Positions 17,135 to 29,622 of a stretch of DNA of 64,000 nucleotides are shown piece by piece (position 1 is the stretch's first letter; each line of letters begins with the position of its first letter). Source of the stretch: Sphingomonas ginkgonis (GTDB taxonomy: Bacteria; Pseudomonadota; Alphaproteobacteria; Sphingomonadales; Sphingomonadaceae). The stretch is from positions 171,001 to 235,000 of the forward strand of contig NZ_RWJF01000001.1 in NCBI RefSeq assembly GCF_003970925.1, read 5' to 3'. The translations under genes and the position numbers were made by a program. Under the pieces are notes generated by a model. That model searched no databases and was not told the DNA's origin. It saw only the letters and a program-made list of their open reading frames with translations.

Positions 17135-17758
17135 ATGCTTCGGACCCTTTCCGCCCTGCTGCTGCTCGCCGGTGCCTCGCCGGTCGCGGCAGCCCCGCCC
17201 CGTCCCCTGATCCTCGCCTTCGGGGACAGCCTCACCGCGGGCTATGGCCTGGGTCCGGGCCTCGGCTTTGCGCCGCAGCTGCAGGCGACGCTCCGGCGTA
17301 ATGGGGTCGCTGCCACGGTCGCCGACGGCGGCGTGTCGGGGGACACGAGCGCGGCAGCGCAGGCGCGGCTGGGCTGGACCCTGCAGGGCCTCCCGCGGAA
17401 ACCGGACCTGGTGATCGTCGAACTCGGTGCCAACGACATGCTGCGCGGGCTCGACCCGCAGGTCACCGCGAAGAACCTCGACGCGATCTTGGCCGAACTG
17501 AAGCGCCGCAACATCCGGGTTCTGCTCGCGGGCATGCTGGCGTCGCGCAATCTCGATCCCGGCTACCGCGCCCGCTTCGAGCCGATCTACCCATCGCTCG
17601 CCAAGCGCTATGACGCGCGGCTCTACCCCTTCTTCATGGATGGTGTCGCGCAGAACCGAGCGCTGCTGCAAGGCGACGGAATGCATCCGACGCTACGCGG
17701 CGTTCAGACGGTAGTGACCCGGATCCTGCCGATGGTCACCGCGACGCTGAAGGACTAG
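17135..17758 (+). CDS. tesA: Arylesterase / acyl-CoA thioesterase I family (SGNH hydrolase), periplasmic
   Basis: 207 residues with a signal peptide (about 1-20, LLLLAGASPVAAA). The SGNH blocks are LAFGDSLTAGYG (nucleophile Ser), GGVSGDTSA (Gly), ELGANDMLRG (Asn) and GDGMHPTLRG (Asp/His). This is the TesA/EstA pattern, hydrolysing acyl-thioesters and esters in the periplasm. The start at 17135 is chosen because the signal peptide follows it directly; an upstream ATG at 17078 would bury it. Convergent with the PilZ gene, sharing CTAG at the stops. Confidence 0.92.
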   Translation: MLRTLSALLLLAGASPVAAAPPRPLILAFGDSLTAGYGLGPGLGFAPQLQATLRRNGVAATVADGGVSGDTSAAAQARLGWTLQGLPRKPDLVIVELGANDMLRGLDPQVTAKNLDAILAELKRRNIRVLLAGMLASRNLDPGYRARFEPIYPSLAKRYDARLYPFFMDGVAQNRALLQGDGMHPTLRGVQTVVTRILPMVTATLKD

Positions 17759-18150
17759 TCCGCCGAGGGTGGCAGGCTGTCGGCGGGCAGCGGATCGGTG
17801 AACTCGGCCCCGAGCTTGCCCGCGGCGGTCCAGCGGACGACCGCGTTGGCGCGTTCGCGACCCGGAAGCATGAGCCAGACCCGCGCGCCGACCTCGAAGT
17901 CCTCGTCGACCTCGGCCATGAACCCCGTCTCGGAGATGTTGACGACCCGCGCCTCGCTGCCGGCGGTGCCCAATTCCCGGAGCTTGGCCTCAATGTCGAC
18001 GGGGAGCCGCTCGGAACGCCGCCGCTCGGGCCCGCCCCGGTCTTCCGCAATGCGCGCCCTGATCATGACCCTGCCACCACCTTCGCCGTCGCTCCGGCGA
18101 TCGTCGCCTTCGAAACCCCAATCGGTCCCGCGTGCAGCAAACATGTCCAA
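17755..18150 (-). CDS. PilZ domain protein (candidate cyclic-di-GMP receptor)
   Basis: 131 residues, mostly a single PilZ domain. The two c-di-GMP contact motifs are present: an Arg-rich RRRSERLPVDIEAKL and NISETGFMAEVDED (N-x-S-x-x-G). Residues 1-45 are charged and probably disordered. PilZ proteins control motility, exopolysaccharide or envelope functions in response to c-di-GMP. A GGDEF-EAL protein lies far away at 60582 and need not be its partner. An internal ATG after the acidic leader is an alternative start. Confidence 0.85.
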   Translation of the reverse strand: MDMFAARGTDWGFEGDDRRSDGEGGGRVMIRARIAEDRGGPERRRSERLPVDIEAKLRELGTAGSEARVVNISETGFMAEVDEDFEVGARVWLMLPGRERANAVVRWTAAGKLGAEFTDPLPADSLPPSAD

Positions 18151-18375
18151 GGTTCATTCCCCGTTCAAGACGCTACAGCGCGGAGCCGCCCTTCCCCGAT
18201 GTGGCATCGCGCGCCGTGGTTCAACCATCGCGCAGCGCTGCTTAAGATATTCTTTGCGGCAAACCGAGCGACTGTGTCCACGCCGACACTGGAACAGCCC
18301 GTTCAGCTTTGGTAATGTTGCAATCCTGCACTCGCGACAGGCGAATTCGTCGCGAACTGAGCAACTTGGGGTGGG

Positions 18376-19812
18376 GTGAAGAGCGTGAGGAAATTGTTTC
18401 TGCTGGCTGCGGCCGGCACCGTCCTGCCAGCTGTCACGGCGGTCGCCCAGACTCAGGTGACGCCGAGCGGGCAGGTGCTGCCACGTCGCCCGTCGATAAG
18501 CGCGCCCGTGGTCACCCCGCGCCCCGTCGCGCCGGTTGCCGCGCAGCCGGTGCCCGACGAGTTGGCGCCGACCCCCGATCCGACCCTGCCGCCTGCGACC
18601 AATGCCGTCCCGGTACCGGCCCCGCTCGACCTGCCGCCGCCGCCATGGAATCCGCGCGACGCGGCCGAACTGCTGAGCTTCGTCAACCAGCTCGGCGCGG
18701 AAGGCCTCTCGCCCGCCGACTATGACCCAGCGACGCTTTCCGCGGCGTTGCGGGCGGGCAATCCGCTCCAGCTCAACAAGGCGGCGACCGACACTTTCCG
18801 CAAGGTCGCGCGTGACTTGGCGCTCGGCCATGTCCGGATGGACTCGCGGCAGGATTGGCACGTCAAGGATCCGGACCTCGACGGCGACCGTCTCTCGCTC
18901 CTGCTCGCCACCGCGCTCGACCAGCACAGCGTGACCGCGACGCTGCGCGGACTGCTGCCGACCCATCCGCAATATGGGGCGCTGAAGGCTGCGCTGGCGC
19001 TGACCCCGGCAACCGACACCAACAAGCTGAACCGCATCCGCCTCAACATGGACCGCTGGCGCTGGCTGCCGCGCGATCTCGGGCAGAAGTACATTATCGT
19101 CAACGTGCCGAGCTTCTACGCGACGTTGGTCGAAAACGGGCAGACCCGCTGGAAGCAGCGGGCGATCGCCGGCGCGATCAAGACCAAGACGCCGCAGCTC
19201 AATGCGCTGGCGACCGGCGTCATCCTCAATCCCTGGTGGGAGGTTCCACCCTCCATCTCGGGCGAGGTCAGCGGCAAGAAGGGGTTTGTCGCGGTCAAGG
19301 GCAAGGACGGCAAGGTCCAGCGCTGGCGCCAGCCGCCGGGACCGTCGAACGCGCTCGGACAGCTCAAGTTCGTGATGCCCAACCAGTACAACATCTATCT
19401 GCACGACACGAACGCGCGCAGCCGCTTCAACAGCGAGGTCCGCGCGCTCAGCCATGGCTGCGTGCGGACCCAGCATGTCGTCGATCTCGCCACCGAGCTG
19501 CTCGGTGACGACAACGGCGAGTGGACGGGCGACCGGGTGCAGGCGACGCTCGCCAGCGGCAAGTCGGTCCAGGCGAGCTTCGTCAAGCCGGTGCCGGTCT
19601 ATATCGTCTACTTCAGCTCGGCCGCGCTCAACAACGGCGACATCGTTGATTACAGCGACCTCTACAAGCGGGACGGGCTGGTGATCTCCGCGCTGCTCAA
19701 CAAGGGCGGGTCGAGCATGGTCGCCAAGAAGGCGGAGGACGCGACCAAGGCCAAGGACAATCAGGAGCGGGCGAAGGAAGCGGCCGACTCGAGGCAGACC
19801 GCCTTGCGCTGA
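18376..19812 (+). CDS. L,D-transpeptidase family protein (YkuD domain, YcbB-like)
   Basis: 478 residues. Signal peptide about 1-25 (LFLLAAAGTVLPAVTAVAQ), then a Pro/Val-rich linker, a helical scaffold domain (about 85-210) and the YkuD catalytic domain. The active-site motif is ALSHGCVRT with Cys362. The scaffold-plus-YkuD order resembles YcbB/LdtD, which make 3-3 peptidoglycan cross-links. The C-terminus is a charged helix rich in Lys, Glu and Ala. Start is GTG at 18376 after a G-rich ribosome-binding site; GTG at 18385 is also possible. Regulation not visible; the 225-nt upstream region probably holds its promoter. Confidence 0.9.
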   Translation: MKSVRKLFLLAAAGTVLPAVTAVAQTQVTPSGQVLPRRPSISAPVVTPRPVAPVAAQPVPDELAPTPDPTLPPATNAVPVPAPLDLPPPPWNPRDAAELLSFVNQLGAEGLSPADYDPATLSAALRAGNPLQLNKAATDTFRKVARDLALGHVRMDSRQDWHVKDPDLDGDRLSLLLATALDQHSVTATLRGLLPTHPQYGALKAALALTPATDTNKLNRIRLNMDRWRWLPRDLGQKYIIVNVPSFYATLVENGQTRWKQRAIAGAIKTKTPQLNALATGVILNPWWEVPPSISGEVSGKKGFVAVKGKDGKVQRWRQPPGPSNALGQLKFVMPNQYNIYLHDTNARSRFNSEVRALSHGCVRTQHVVDLATELLGDDNGEWTGDRVQATLASGKSVQASFVKPVPVYIVYFSSAALNNGDIVDYSDLYKRDGLVISALLNKGGSSMVAKKAEDATKAKDNQERAKEAADSRQTALR

Positions 19813-20268
19813 TTAGTTCTCGGCCTGCTTCCTGGCGCCGTCGAGCTCTCCCGCCATGGCGAGCAGCAGGTCGATCTTCTCGTGCAGGCTGGCGATCTCC
19901 GCCTCGGAGCGAAGGTTGGTCTCATAGTCGAGCCGCGCCTCGAGCCGGTCCTTCGCTGCTTGGCGATTCTGGCTCATCATGATGACCGGCGCCTGCAGCG
20001 CCGCGAGCATCGAGAGCATCAGGTTGAGGAAGATATAGGGGAATGGGTCGAAGGCCCGGCTTGCGAGCACCACCGTGTTGAAGATGGCCCAGCCAAACAG
20101 GAACAGGCCGAAGGCAATGATGAAGCCCCATGAGCCGCCGACCGCGGCAACCCGGTCGGCGAGGCGCTCGCCGACGGTGAGGCGCTCCTCGAACATCCGG
20201 TTGACGTCGGGGACACGGACATCTCGGCCGAAGGTACCAGCCAGGAAACGGAACGCTGTATTCATCAC
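19813..20268 (-). CDS. DUF1003 membrane protein
   Basis: 151 residues. Two transmembrane helices (about 46-68 and 76-98) are flanked by the DUF1003 pattern GGSWGFIIAFGLFLFGW and PFPYIFLNLMLSMLAALQAP, followed by IMMSQNRQAAKDR and a coiled-coil tail (LRSEAEIASLHEKIDLLL). The family is widespread with no established function. The gene begins its stop directly after the L,D-transpeptidase stop (adjacent, convergent). No operon partner. Confidence 0.88.
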   Translation of the reverse strand: MMNTAFRFLAGTFGRDVRVPDVNRMFEERLTVGERLADRVAAVGGSWGFIIAFGLFLFGWAIFNTVVLASRAFDPFPYIFLNLMLSMLAALQAPVIMMSQNRQAAKDRLEARLDYETNLRSEAEIASLHEKIDLLLAMAGELDGARKQAEN

Positions 20269-20499
20269 TCACCTCGTGCGACCACGCCCTTCGGCAGCGG
20301 CGGCAGGGGAGTGACCGGGTCAGCTCATCCGCGCGGTGCCACCGACAGGCACGGTCCTTCGACTATGATCGTTGTCGGGCATTGGTCCCTCGGGAGGGTG
20401 GCGGAACGAGGCTCGGTGAGAGCCTTGCCGGGACTTGGGTCGTCCCGGTGGAGCCGTCAATTGGTCTGCGGATGAGAAATCGGACAGGTGCCGCGCTGC
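20269..20499. other. Intergenic region without a recognisable gene
   Basis: 231 nt between the start of the DUF1003 gene and the end of the antiporter gene. I see no RNA gene, no convincing terminator and no ORF with coding character. It presumably contains the DUF1003 promoter on the minus strand. Confidence 0.5.
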
Positions 20500-21801
20500 T
20501 CAGGCGGCGATCTTGCTTCCCGGTGCCGCACCGGCTTCGTCTCGGAGCGCGCCGAGCGCGCCGCTAGCGCGCGCCTTGCGGCCGTAGACCCACTCAAACA
20601 GCGGCGAGGCCATGAGCGTCGTCAGCACGGCCATTAGGACGAGGATCGAGAAGAGGCCCGGGCCGATGAGCCCCTTCTGCAGCCCGATGTTGATGATGAT
20701 CAACTCCATCAGCCCGCGGGCGTTCATCAGGGCGCCGATCGCCAGCGCCGTGTCGTTCTTCTGCCCGGTGAGCCGCGCGGCGGCCCAGCAGGCGCCGAAC
20801 TTGGCGAGAATCGAAGCGGCCAGGATGCCGAGTGCGGCGAGGAGCAACGCCGGGTTGGCGATCAAGTCGAGCTGGGTGCTGAGCCCGGAATAGGTGAAGA
20901 AGATCGGGAGCAGCAGAACGACGGTGATCGGCTCTAGCTTGGCGCGGAGCTCGCGGGTCAGCACACCGCGCGGCATGGCGGTGCCAAGAAGGAAGCCGCC
21001 GAAGACCGCATGCATCCCGACCCAGTCCATCGCGAAGGCGCAGAGGAGGAACAGGATGAGCACGGTCGCGAGCAGCGAATGGGTGAGCTCGCCCGACCGC
21101 TCGGCCAGGCGTCCGAGCGGCGCCAGCAGCCGCGGACCGAAGCCGATCATCAGCGTGGCGAACAGCGCGGCACCGACGATCGCCTTGATCGCAACCCCGG
21201 GACCACCGCCGAAGGAGGCAAGCACAATCGCCAGCACCGTCCAGGCGCCGGCATCGTCGATTGCCCCGGCCGACAGCGAGAGCGAGCCGAGTGGTGAATT
21301 GGATAGGCCGCGCTCGTGGATGATCCGGGCCAGCATCGGGAAGGCGGTGATCGAGATGCAGGCACCGAGGAACAGCGTCGACTGCACCGTGGTCAGCTGC
21401 GGCGCAAACAGGCCTGGGTGGCTCATCAGCCAGGGGGTGAGCAGCACCGCGACGAGGAAGGGGGCGGCCATGCCGGACAGCGAGACGGCCCCGGCACTCC
21501 TGGCATTGGCGTGAAAGTGCGAGCGGTCGAAGCCAAGCCCGACCAGGAACATGTAGAGCCCGACGCCAAGCTGCGCGCCGACGTAGAGGATCGACTTTGC
21601 TTCCTTGGGGAAGAGGGAAGCCTCGACATGCGGAAAGAGAAGCCCGAGCAGTGATGGGCCGAGGAGGACGCCGGCGATCATCTCGCCGACGACTTGCGGC
21701 TGCCCGAGAAAGCGCTGGCACAGCCACCCGGTGGCGCGCGCCGCGGCGAGGATCGCCGCCAGTTCGAGGAAGAAGGTGAAGCTGAGCTGCGCCGGTGTCA
21801 T
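20500..21801 (-). CDS. Monovalent cation:proton antiporter-2 (CPA2/KefB-like) membrane protein
   Basis: 433 residues with about 12-13 helices and no obvious C-terminal TrkA-N domain. Typical Na+/H+ exchanger-domain segments are GQPQVVGEMIAGVLLGPSLL, LGVGLYMFLVGLGFDRS, SLSAGAIDDAGAWTVL (ion-binding Asp pair) and HAVFGGFLLGTAMPRG. Start set at 21801 because the upstream stretch is Arg-rich and unlike a membrane start. Probably exchanges K+ or Na+ for protons; substrate not decidable here. Confidence 0.88.
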   Translation of the reverse strand: MTPAQLSFTFFLELAAILAAARATGWLCQRFLGQPQVVGEMIAGVLLGPSLLGLLFPHVEASLFPKEAKSILYVGAQLGVGLYMFLVGLGFDRSHFHANARSAGAVSLSGMAAPFLVAVLLTPWLMSHPGLFAPQLTTVQSTLFLGACISITAFPMLARIIHERGLSNSPLGSLSLSAGAIDDAGAWTVLAIVLASFGGGPGVAIKAIVGAALFATLMIGFGPRLLAPLGRLAERSGELTHSLLATVLILFLLCAFAMDWVGMHAVFGGFLLGTAMPRGVLTRELRAKLEPITVVLLLPIFFTYSGLSTQLDLIANPALLLAALGILAASILAKFGACWAAARLTGQKNDTALAIGALMNARGLMELIIINIGLQKGLIGPGLFSILVLMAVLTTLMASPLFEWVYGRKARASGALGALRDEAGAAPGSKIAA

Positions 21802-21874
21802 GATACGCCCCCGAGAACCGTCACCGGGTCTGGCATGACGGGAGGACCGGCGCAACGGCCCCCGTCACGGTCGT

Positions 21875-22594
21875 TCAAGCGATCTTGTCGGCGTAGATCA
21901 TCCGGCCGCCGGCGAGCCGCCGCATCACGGCGTCCTGGCTGGCCTTGCCGAACGCGAAGCAGCCTTCCGACCGGCCGAGCTTGCCGTGGCTCGCGATCAT
22001 GTCGGGCTCGGCGTACCACGCGTTGTGGATGACGATGGCGCGCGCCATCGCATTGTTGTTCGACGTGTCGAGCCCGGCAACCCGCAGGCTGAGACCGTAC
22101 TTGCCATTGTAATAGTCGGCCGTCGTGTAGGCGCCGCTCGAGGTGGCGTTGCTGCCAAAGTCGTTGCTGAACCGCTCGACGAAGCCCGAGTGGTCGGGAT
22201 CCGAGCCGCGACCGTGGGCGACGAGGAAGCTTTCAACCTCGCCGCTCATCAGGTTGACCAGATGGAAGCGCGGGTCGCTCGACACCTTCGAGAAATCGGC
22301 GATGCCAATCCAGTCGCGCGCGGCGACCTGGTGCTGATCGAGCGCCGCCTTGGCGCGAGCGAACAGCGCCGGGTTGATCCCGCCCGGCGCCGGAGTGGCC
22401 AGCGGGGTCGAGGTGGTCGCCACTACCGGTGCGGGGGTGACCGGCGCCATGGACGGCAACGGTGCGAGCGGATCCGCATCCGGAACAGTGCGGAAGGCCA
22501 GCGCCGGCAGCCCGGAGGTCGCGGCGGAGGACAGCATGGCGCCGCCTGCGCCAATCGCAGCCCAACGCAGCATCTCACGGCGATTCATCGTCAT
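21875..22594 (-). CDS. Exported murein L,D-transpeptidase catalytic-domain family protein (YkuD_2 type)
   Basis: 239 residues. The N-terminus MNRREMLRWAAIGAGGAML looks like a twin-arginine or Sec signal; an Ala/Pro/Thr-rich linker follows to about residue 75. The catalytic part has FLVAHGRGSDPDHSGFVERF, AIVIHNAWY and SEGCFAFGKAS, the His and Cys-containing motifs of this L,D-transpeptidase-like family. No operon. Presumed to act on peptidoglycan in the periplasm; enzymatic activity of this group is less well established than for classic YkuD enzymes. Confidence 0.82.
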   Translation of the reverse strand: MTMNRREMLRWAAIGAGGAMLSSAATSGLPALAFRTVPDADPLAPLPSMAPVTPAPVVATTSTPLATPAPGGINPALFARAKAALDQHQVAARDWIGIADFSKVSSDPRFHLVNLMSGEVESFLVAHGRGSDPDHSGFVERFSNDFGSNATSSGAYTTADYYNGKYGLSLRVAGLDTSNNNAMARAIVIHNAWYAEPDMIASHGKLGRSEGCFAFGKASQDAVMRRLAGGRMIYADKIA

Positions 22595-22884
22595 TGAAGC
22601 CCCTCGCTCAATTGAGTAGGCGTTCTACACGATCGGAAGTTAACCGCCGATAAGCATGTTAGCCTATCTAAACCGTTCATCCTGTTGGACTTTCGACTCA
22701 TCGCGGAGCATGGATCAAAAGGGCCAGCTTGTATTCTCCTCCCTGTCCGTGTAGTGGGCCGCCCTCTCGGCGCCGGCATGTGCGGGCGACGGACCAAACA
22801 TCATGGTTTCAGCGGCCAGTGATTCGGTGCCCCTCGGCCCCGGTCGCGAGACCGCCAAGGCTCAAGGGAGTGTGACGGCACTTT
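22595..22884. other. Intergenic leader upstream of rpsU, with a short overlapping ORF
   Basis: 290 nt. It holds the promoters of the divergent transpeptidase and rpsU genes, which I cannot place confidently. A 35-codon reading frame (ATG at 22803, TAA at 22908-22910) runs across the rpsU start in another frame and could be an upstream regulatory ORF or chance. The AAGGGAG at 22864-22870 lies 14-15 nt before the rpsU ATG, farther than usual. Confidence 0.35.
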
Positions 22885-23091
22885 ATGCAGATCATCGTTC
22901 GCGACAATAATGTCGACCAGGCGCTGCGGGCGCTCAAGAAGAAGCTGCAGCGTGAAGGCGTCTATCGCGAGATGAAGCTTCGTCGTCACTACGAGAAGCC
23001 GAGCGAGAAGCGGGCCCGCGAGCGGGCCGCCGCGATCCGCCGCGCCCGCAAGCTGGAGCGCAAGCGGATGGAGCGCGAAGGCGCCCGCTGA
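22885..23091 (+). CDS. rpsU: 30S ribosomal protein S21
   Basis: 68 residues, full length. [36 protein letters not shown] and the Arg/Lys-rich C-terminus are characteristic. S21 binds the small subunit near the anti-Shine-Dalgarno region and promotes initiation. It is followed 25 nt later by the FKBP gene on the same strand, probably co-transcribed. No dnaG-rpoD neighbourhood as in enterics. Confidence 0.98.
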   Translation: MQIIVRDNNVDQALRALKKKLQREGVYREMKLRRHYEKPSEKRARERAAAIRRARKLERKRMEREGAR

Positions 23092-23116
23092 GGCGTCTTC
23101 GTGATCGCCTGATCCG

Positions 23117-23689
23117 ATGAGCAACATCACCGCTGTTCCGCTTCGCCCGGTCGAGCGCTCGACCGTCACCCGACTCGTCCTCGGGCTGGTGCTGATCCTC
23201 GGCGCCGCCTTCCTGCTCGCCTTTGCCGGCACCAAGCCGCTACGTGGCGTGAAGACGCCGGGCGGCGTGATCGTCCGCACCGTCAAGGCGGGCACCGGCC
23301 CCAAGATCGGCGTCAACGATGGCGTGCTGATCGAATATACCGGCAAGCTGACCGATGGCACGGTGTTCGACCAGACGCAGGGTCAGCCCGTACCGATGCT
23401 GGTCGGGCGGGTCGTTCCCGGCTTTTCGGAGGCGCTGCAGCAGATGCAGAACGGCGGCTCGTACCGGATCCGGATTCCGTCCAAGCTCGCGTACGGCGCC
23501 TCCCCGCCGCCGGGTGGACCGATCCCGCCCAACGCCGACCTAGACTTCGACGTGAAGGTTGCACGGGTCGTGCCGAACGCCGCGGTGATCGCCGCTCAGC
23601 AGCAGATGCAGCAAATGATCCAGCAGCAGCAACAACAGCAGGGTGCTGCCGGTGCGCCCCAGCCGCCGACGGAGCAGGCGCCGCAGTAA
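23117..23689 (+). CDS. FKBP-type peptidyl-prolyl cis-trans isomerase, membrane-anchored
   Basis: 190 residues. One N-terminal helix (about 17-37, LVLGLVLILGAAFLLAF) probably anchors or exports the protein. The FKBP domain spans about 50-155: VLIEYTGKLTDGTVFDQT, PMLVGRVVPGFSEALQQM, GSYRIRIPSKLAYGASPPP and IPPNADLDFDVKVARV. The tail (about 163-185) is a Gln-rich run followed by Pro. The proximity to rpsU suggests a common transcript; a strong terminator follows at 23718. Confidence 0.93.
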   Translation: MSNITAVPLRPVERSTVTRLVLGLVLILGAAFLLAFAGTKPLRGVKTPGGVIVRTVKAGTGPKIGVNDGVLIEYTGKLTDGTVFDQTQGQPVPMLVGRVVPGFSEALQQMQNGGSYRIRIPSKLAYGASPPPGGPIPPNADLDFDVKVARVVPNAAVIAAQQQMQQMIQQQQQQQGAAGAPQPPTEQAPQ

Positions 23690-23717
23690 CGGCAGCGTCT
23701 CCAGCACAACGATCAGG

Positions 23718-23749
23718 CGCCCGCCTGCCACCCGGCAGGCGGGCGTTTT
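23718..23749 (+). terminator. Rho-independent terminator after the FKBP gene
   Basis: A perfect 12-bp stem (CGCCCGCCTGCC with GGCAGGCGGGCG), a 4-nt loop and a TTTT run. Ends the rpsU-FKBP transcript. Confidence 0.92.
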
Positions 23750-23908
23750 CGTGCATGGGTCCTAAGCGGGTCCGGTCAGGCGTTTGTAGAGCCCGAGAAG
23801 CTGCTCGCTGGAGCCTCACAGGCGAATGGTCAGCGGCACTTTCAGGAACGACGGCGCGGTAGCTCTAGCCCGCCGGCATGGCGGCCAACGAGCCGATCGA
23901 GCCCGAGC

Positions 23909-24793
23909 TCAGATCCCGCCCTTACCTCGCAGCGACCCGCCCGAGCGTCCCGTGCGGAAGGCGTGCAACCAGCTGAGCGGATTGAGGAAGCTGCTGTCGC
24001 CGTTCATGCTGAAGGTGATGAACTCGGCGCGGCCGCCGATATTCTCCCACGGCACCGGACCGCCGAGCCCGTTCTCCGGCGCGCCGAGCGCAAAGCGGCT
24101 GTCGGCGCTGCGGTCACGATTGTCGCCCATTAGGAAAAGGTGGCCGGCGGGGACCTGGACGGGACCATAGTCGTCCCCCGGGCTCGGTCCCAGGTCGATG
24201 GTGTTGTAGCTGACGCCGTTCGGTAGCGTCTCGCGCACGAGCGGAAGGCGGCAGTAGCGCTTGCCGCCCGGACCATCGACAAGGTTGCCGGGGAACTCGA
24301 GCAGGTCGCACGGCGCGTTCGCGTCGACCGGGACCATGGCCGGCGGGATCACCTGCGAGGGCACACGCACGCCGTTCAAAATCAGCCGGCCGCCCTTCAC
24401 CTCGATCGTATCGCCAGGAAGGCCGATCACCCGCTTGATGTAATCGTCGCTCTGCCCCGGCGGGGTGACGATCACCACGTCGCCGCGCTTGGGGAGGCGC
24501 CCGAACAGCCGCCCCTGCCAGTGCGGCAGGACGTGAAAGCTGGGGCTGACCCACGACCAGCCGTAGGGATATTTGCTGACCACAAGCCGATCGCCCTTGA
24601 GCAGGATCGGCATCATCGATTCCGACGGAATGTAGAAGGGCTTGGCGACGAAGCTGTGGAAGGCGAGCACGGCGAGGAGCACCCAGGCAACGCCCCTGAC
24701 CTCGCGCCACAGCACGCTGCCCTTGTCCTCGCGGACCGTCTCGGTCGCGTTCGCCTCGTCCCGGGCGGCCACGGCCTGAACCTCGTCGCTCAT
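23909..24793 (-). CDS. lepB: Signal peptidase I
   Basis: 294 residues. Cleaves signal peptides from exported proteins at the inner membrane. N-terminal helix about residues 33-52, then the catalytic Ser59 in [10 protein letters not shown] and Lys120 in [12 protein letters not shown], with [18 protein letters not shown] near the C-terminus. All S26 boxes look intact. Last gene of the pyrE-pdxJ-acpS-lepB operon, overlapping acpS by 4 nt. Confidence 0.96.
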   Translation of the reverse strand: MSDEVQAVAARDEANATETVREDKGSVLWREVRGVAWVLLAVLAFHSFVAKPFYIPSESMMPILLKGDRLVVSKYPYGWSWVSPSFHVLPHWQGRLFGRLPKRGDVVIVTPPGQSDDYIKRVIGLPGDTIEVKGGRLILNGVRVPSQVIPPAMVPVDANAPCDLLEFPGNLVDGPGGKRYCRLPLVRETLPNGVSYNTIDLGPSPGDDYGPVQVPAGHLFLMGDNRDRSADSRFALGAPENGLGGPVPWENIGGRAEFITFSMNGDSSFLNPLSWLHAFRTGRSGGSLRGKGGI

Positions 24794-25200
24794 TCGAACT
24801 CCAGTCTGCGGGCTTCGAGGATCACGAACGCCTGGGCCCAGGGATGGTCGTCCGTCATCGTCAGATGGACATGGATGGCGTGGCCCGCCGGGATCAAGGC
24901 GTCAAGCCTCGCCCGAGCACCGCCGGCGAGCTCCAGCGTCGGCGCGCCGGAGCGCAGGTTCACCACCCCAATGTCCTTCATGAACACGCCCCGGTTGAAC
25001 CCGGTGCCAACCGCCTTGGCGAAGGCCTCCTTAGCGGCAAAGCGCTTGGCGAGCGTTCCCGCCGCGGTGAACGGCCGGCTGGCAGCCTTGCCCTGCTCCG
25101 TCGCGGTGAACACGCGGCGGAGAAATCGGTCGCCGAAGCGGTCGAGCGAAGCCTGGATCCGCTCGATGCTGCACAGGTCCGAGCCGAGGCCGACGATCAC
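24790..25200 (-). CDS. acpS: Holo-[acyl-carrier-protein] synthase
   Basis: 136 residues. Transfers 4'-phosphopantetheine from CoA to acyl carrier protein. The Mg-binding aspartate is in [15 protein letters not shown], and [15 protein letters not shown] carries the conserved Lys/Glu active-site helix. 4-nt overlaps with pdxJ upstream and lepB downstream. Same gene order is common in alphaproteobacteria. Confidence 0.95.
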   Translation of the reverse strand: MIVGLGSDLCSIERIQASLDRFGDRFLRRVFTATEQGKAASRPFTAAGTLAKRFAAKEAFAKAVGTGFNRGVFMKDIGVVNLRSGAPTLELAGGARARLDALIPAGHAIHVHLTMTDDHPWAQAFVILEARRLEFE

Positions 25201-25940
25201 CGCGCCGAGTCCATTGCCTCTCGCATCCGCCGGATGCTCTCGCCAAGGCCGACGAAGATCGCCTCGCCGATCAGGAAATGGCCGATGTTGAGCTCGGCGA
25301 TCTGCGGGATGGCGGCGACCGGGCCGACGTTCTCAAACGTCAGCCCATGACCCGCATGCGGCTCGATCCCGTTCTTGGCGGCGAGCGCGGCCATGTCGGC
25401 GATCCGCCGCAGCTCTTCCGTCCGCGCTGGCCCGGAGCGATGCGCATAGCGGCCGGTGTGAAACTCGACTACCGGCGCCCGCAGCGCGATCGCCGCCTCG
25501 ACCTGGCGCGGATCCGGTTCGATGAACAGGCTGACGCGGATACCAGCCGCGGACAGTCGCTCGATCAGCGGCCGGAGCGTGTCGCGGTGCCCGTCGGCGT
25601 CGAGCCCTCCCTCGGTGGTCCGCTCCTCGCGGCGCTCAGGAACGATGCAGGCGGCGTGGGGGCGATGGCGGAGCGCTATGGCGGCCATCTCGTCGGTCGC
25701 CGCCATCTCCAGATTGAGCGGCACGGGGATGGCGTTCATCAGCTGATCGATGTCGTGATCGGTGATGTGCCGGCGATCCTCCCGCAGATGAGCGGTGATC
25801 CCGTCGGCGCCCGCTTCCACCGCGATCAGCGCGGCACGCAGCGGATCCGGATGCTCGCCGCCCCGCGCGTTGCGAACGGTCGCGACATGGTCGATGTTGA
25901 CCCCGAGCCGGAGACCGGCGCGCGCCTCTCCCGCGCTCAT
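25197..25940 (-). CDS. pdxJ: Pyridoxine 5'-phosphate synthase
   Basis: 247 residues, TIM barrel. Condenses 1-deoxy-D-xylulose 5-phosphate with 3-amino-2-oxopropyl phosphate, the ring-forming step of the DXP-dependent vitamin B6 route. [47 protein letters not shown] and [20 protein letters not shown] are diagnostic. ATG at 25940 overlaps the pyrE stop as ATGA. Confidence 0.97.
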   Translation of the reverse strand: MSAGEARAGLRLGVNIDHVATVRNARGGEHPDPLRAALIAVEAGADGITAHLREDRRHITDHDIDQLMNAIPVPLNLEMAATDEMAAIALRHRPHAACIVPERREERTTEGGLDADGHRDTLRPLIERLSAAGIRVSLFIEPDPRQVEAAIALRAPVVEFHTGRYAHRSGPARTEELRRIADMAALAAKNGIEPHAGHGLTFENVGPVAAIPQIAELNIGHFLIGEAIFVGLGESIRRMREAMDSAR

Positions 25941-26530
25941 GCCGTGGCGGCCCGGCTGCCCGGCTTTACCGCCGGGACCGCCGCTAGCTCGGGCGGAAGC
26001 GAATCGGGCTGGTAGGTGGGGACATCGATGCGGATCAGCGCCGTGTAGGGCACTCCAAGATCGACGTTGCCGCCAGAGCGATCGACCAGACTCGCGGCAC
26101 CGATCACCTCGCCGCCCGCCTCGCGGATGGCTCTGATCGCCTCGCGGCTGGACAGCCCGGTGGTCACCACGTCCTCCACCATCAACACCTTCTCGCCCGG
26201 CCGCAGCGCAAAACCGCGCCGGAGGTGGAACACGCCGTCCGGCCGCTCGACGAACATGGCCGGTCGACCGAGCGCACGGCCCATCTCGTGGCCGATGATG
26301 ACCCCGCCCATCGCCGGCGAAACGACCGCGTCCACCTGCGAGCGGATGGCCTCCGGGAGCTTGTCGGCCAGCGCCCGCGCCAGCCGCTCGGCCCGCGCGG
26401 GGTCCATCAGCACTCGGGCGCATTGCAGGTAGCGGGGGCTGCGCAGGCCCGACGAGAGGATGAAATGGCCGTCGAGCAGGGCATCGGCAGCCCGGAACTC
26501 GGCGAGGATCTCGTCGTCGGTCATGGTCAT
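25937..26530 (-). CDS. pyrE: Orotate phosphoribosyltransferase
   Basis: About 197 residues. Adds phosphoribose to orotate in pyrimidine synthesis. [33 protein letters not shown] and the PRPP loop [18 protein letters not shown] are intact. Two adjacent in-frame ATGs at 26530 and 26524 are both usable. The C-terminal tail is Pro/Ala-rich. First gene of the operon with pdxJ, acpS and lepB. Confidence 0.95.
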   Translation of the reverse strand: MTMTDDEILAEFRAADALLDGHFILSSGLRSPRYLQCARVLMDPARAERLARALADKLPEAIRSQVDAVVSPAMGGVIIGHEMGRALGRPAMFVERPDGVFHLRRGFALRPGEKVLMVEDVVTTGLSSREAIRAIREAGGEVIGAASLVDRSGGNVDLGVPYTALIRIDVPTYQPDSLPPELAAVPAVKPGSRAATA

Positions 26531-26585
26531 GGCCTGAGCTGAATAGGGATGCCCCCGCTCCGCTTCAATGCTTCCCAACTGCCGC

Positions 26586-26614
26586 TTGAGAGACTGGGTG
26601 CCTCTGCCTATAAG
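26586..26614 (+). promoter_or_regulatory. Sigma-70-type promoter of the coxB-ctaD unit
   Basis: TTGAGA (26586-26591), a 17-bp spacer and TATAAG (26609-26614), a good match. Predicted start near 26621, about 60 nt before the coxB ATG. Confidence 0.65.
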
Positions 26615-26682
26615 GCCGCCGATCTCCGTTCCGCCCCTCGGCGGACCGGCAACCCACGCAAGCCAGGGGCATCGGGGCTGGA

Positions 26683-29597
<2,915 letters not shown>

Positions 29598-29622
29598 TCA
29601 GGACCGCGAGTCGCAACGAAGA

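Noticed and set aside
23585..23680. Gln-rich trinucleotide repeat as a microsatellite in the FKBP gene
   Set aside because: CAG/CAA codons alternate within a coding tail; short and without sign of instability.
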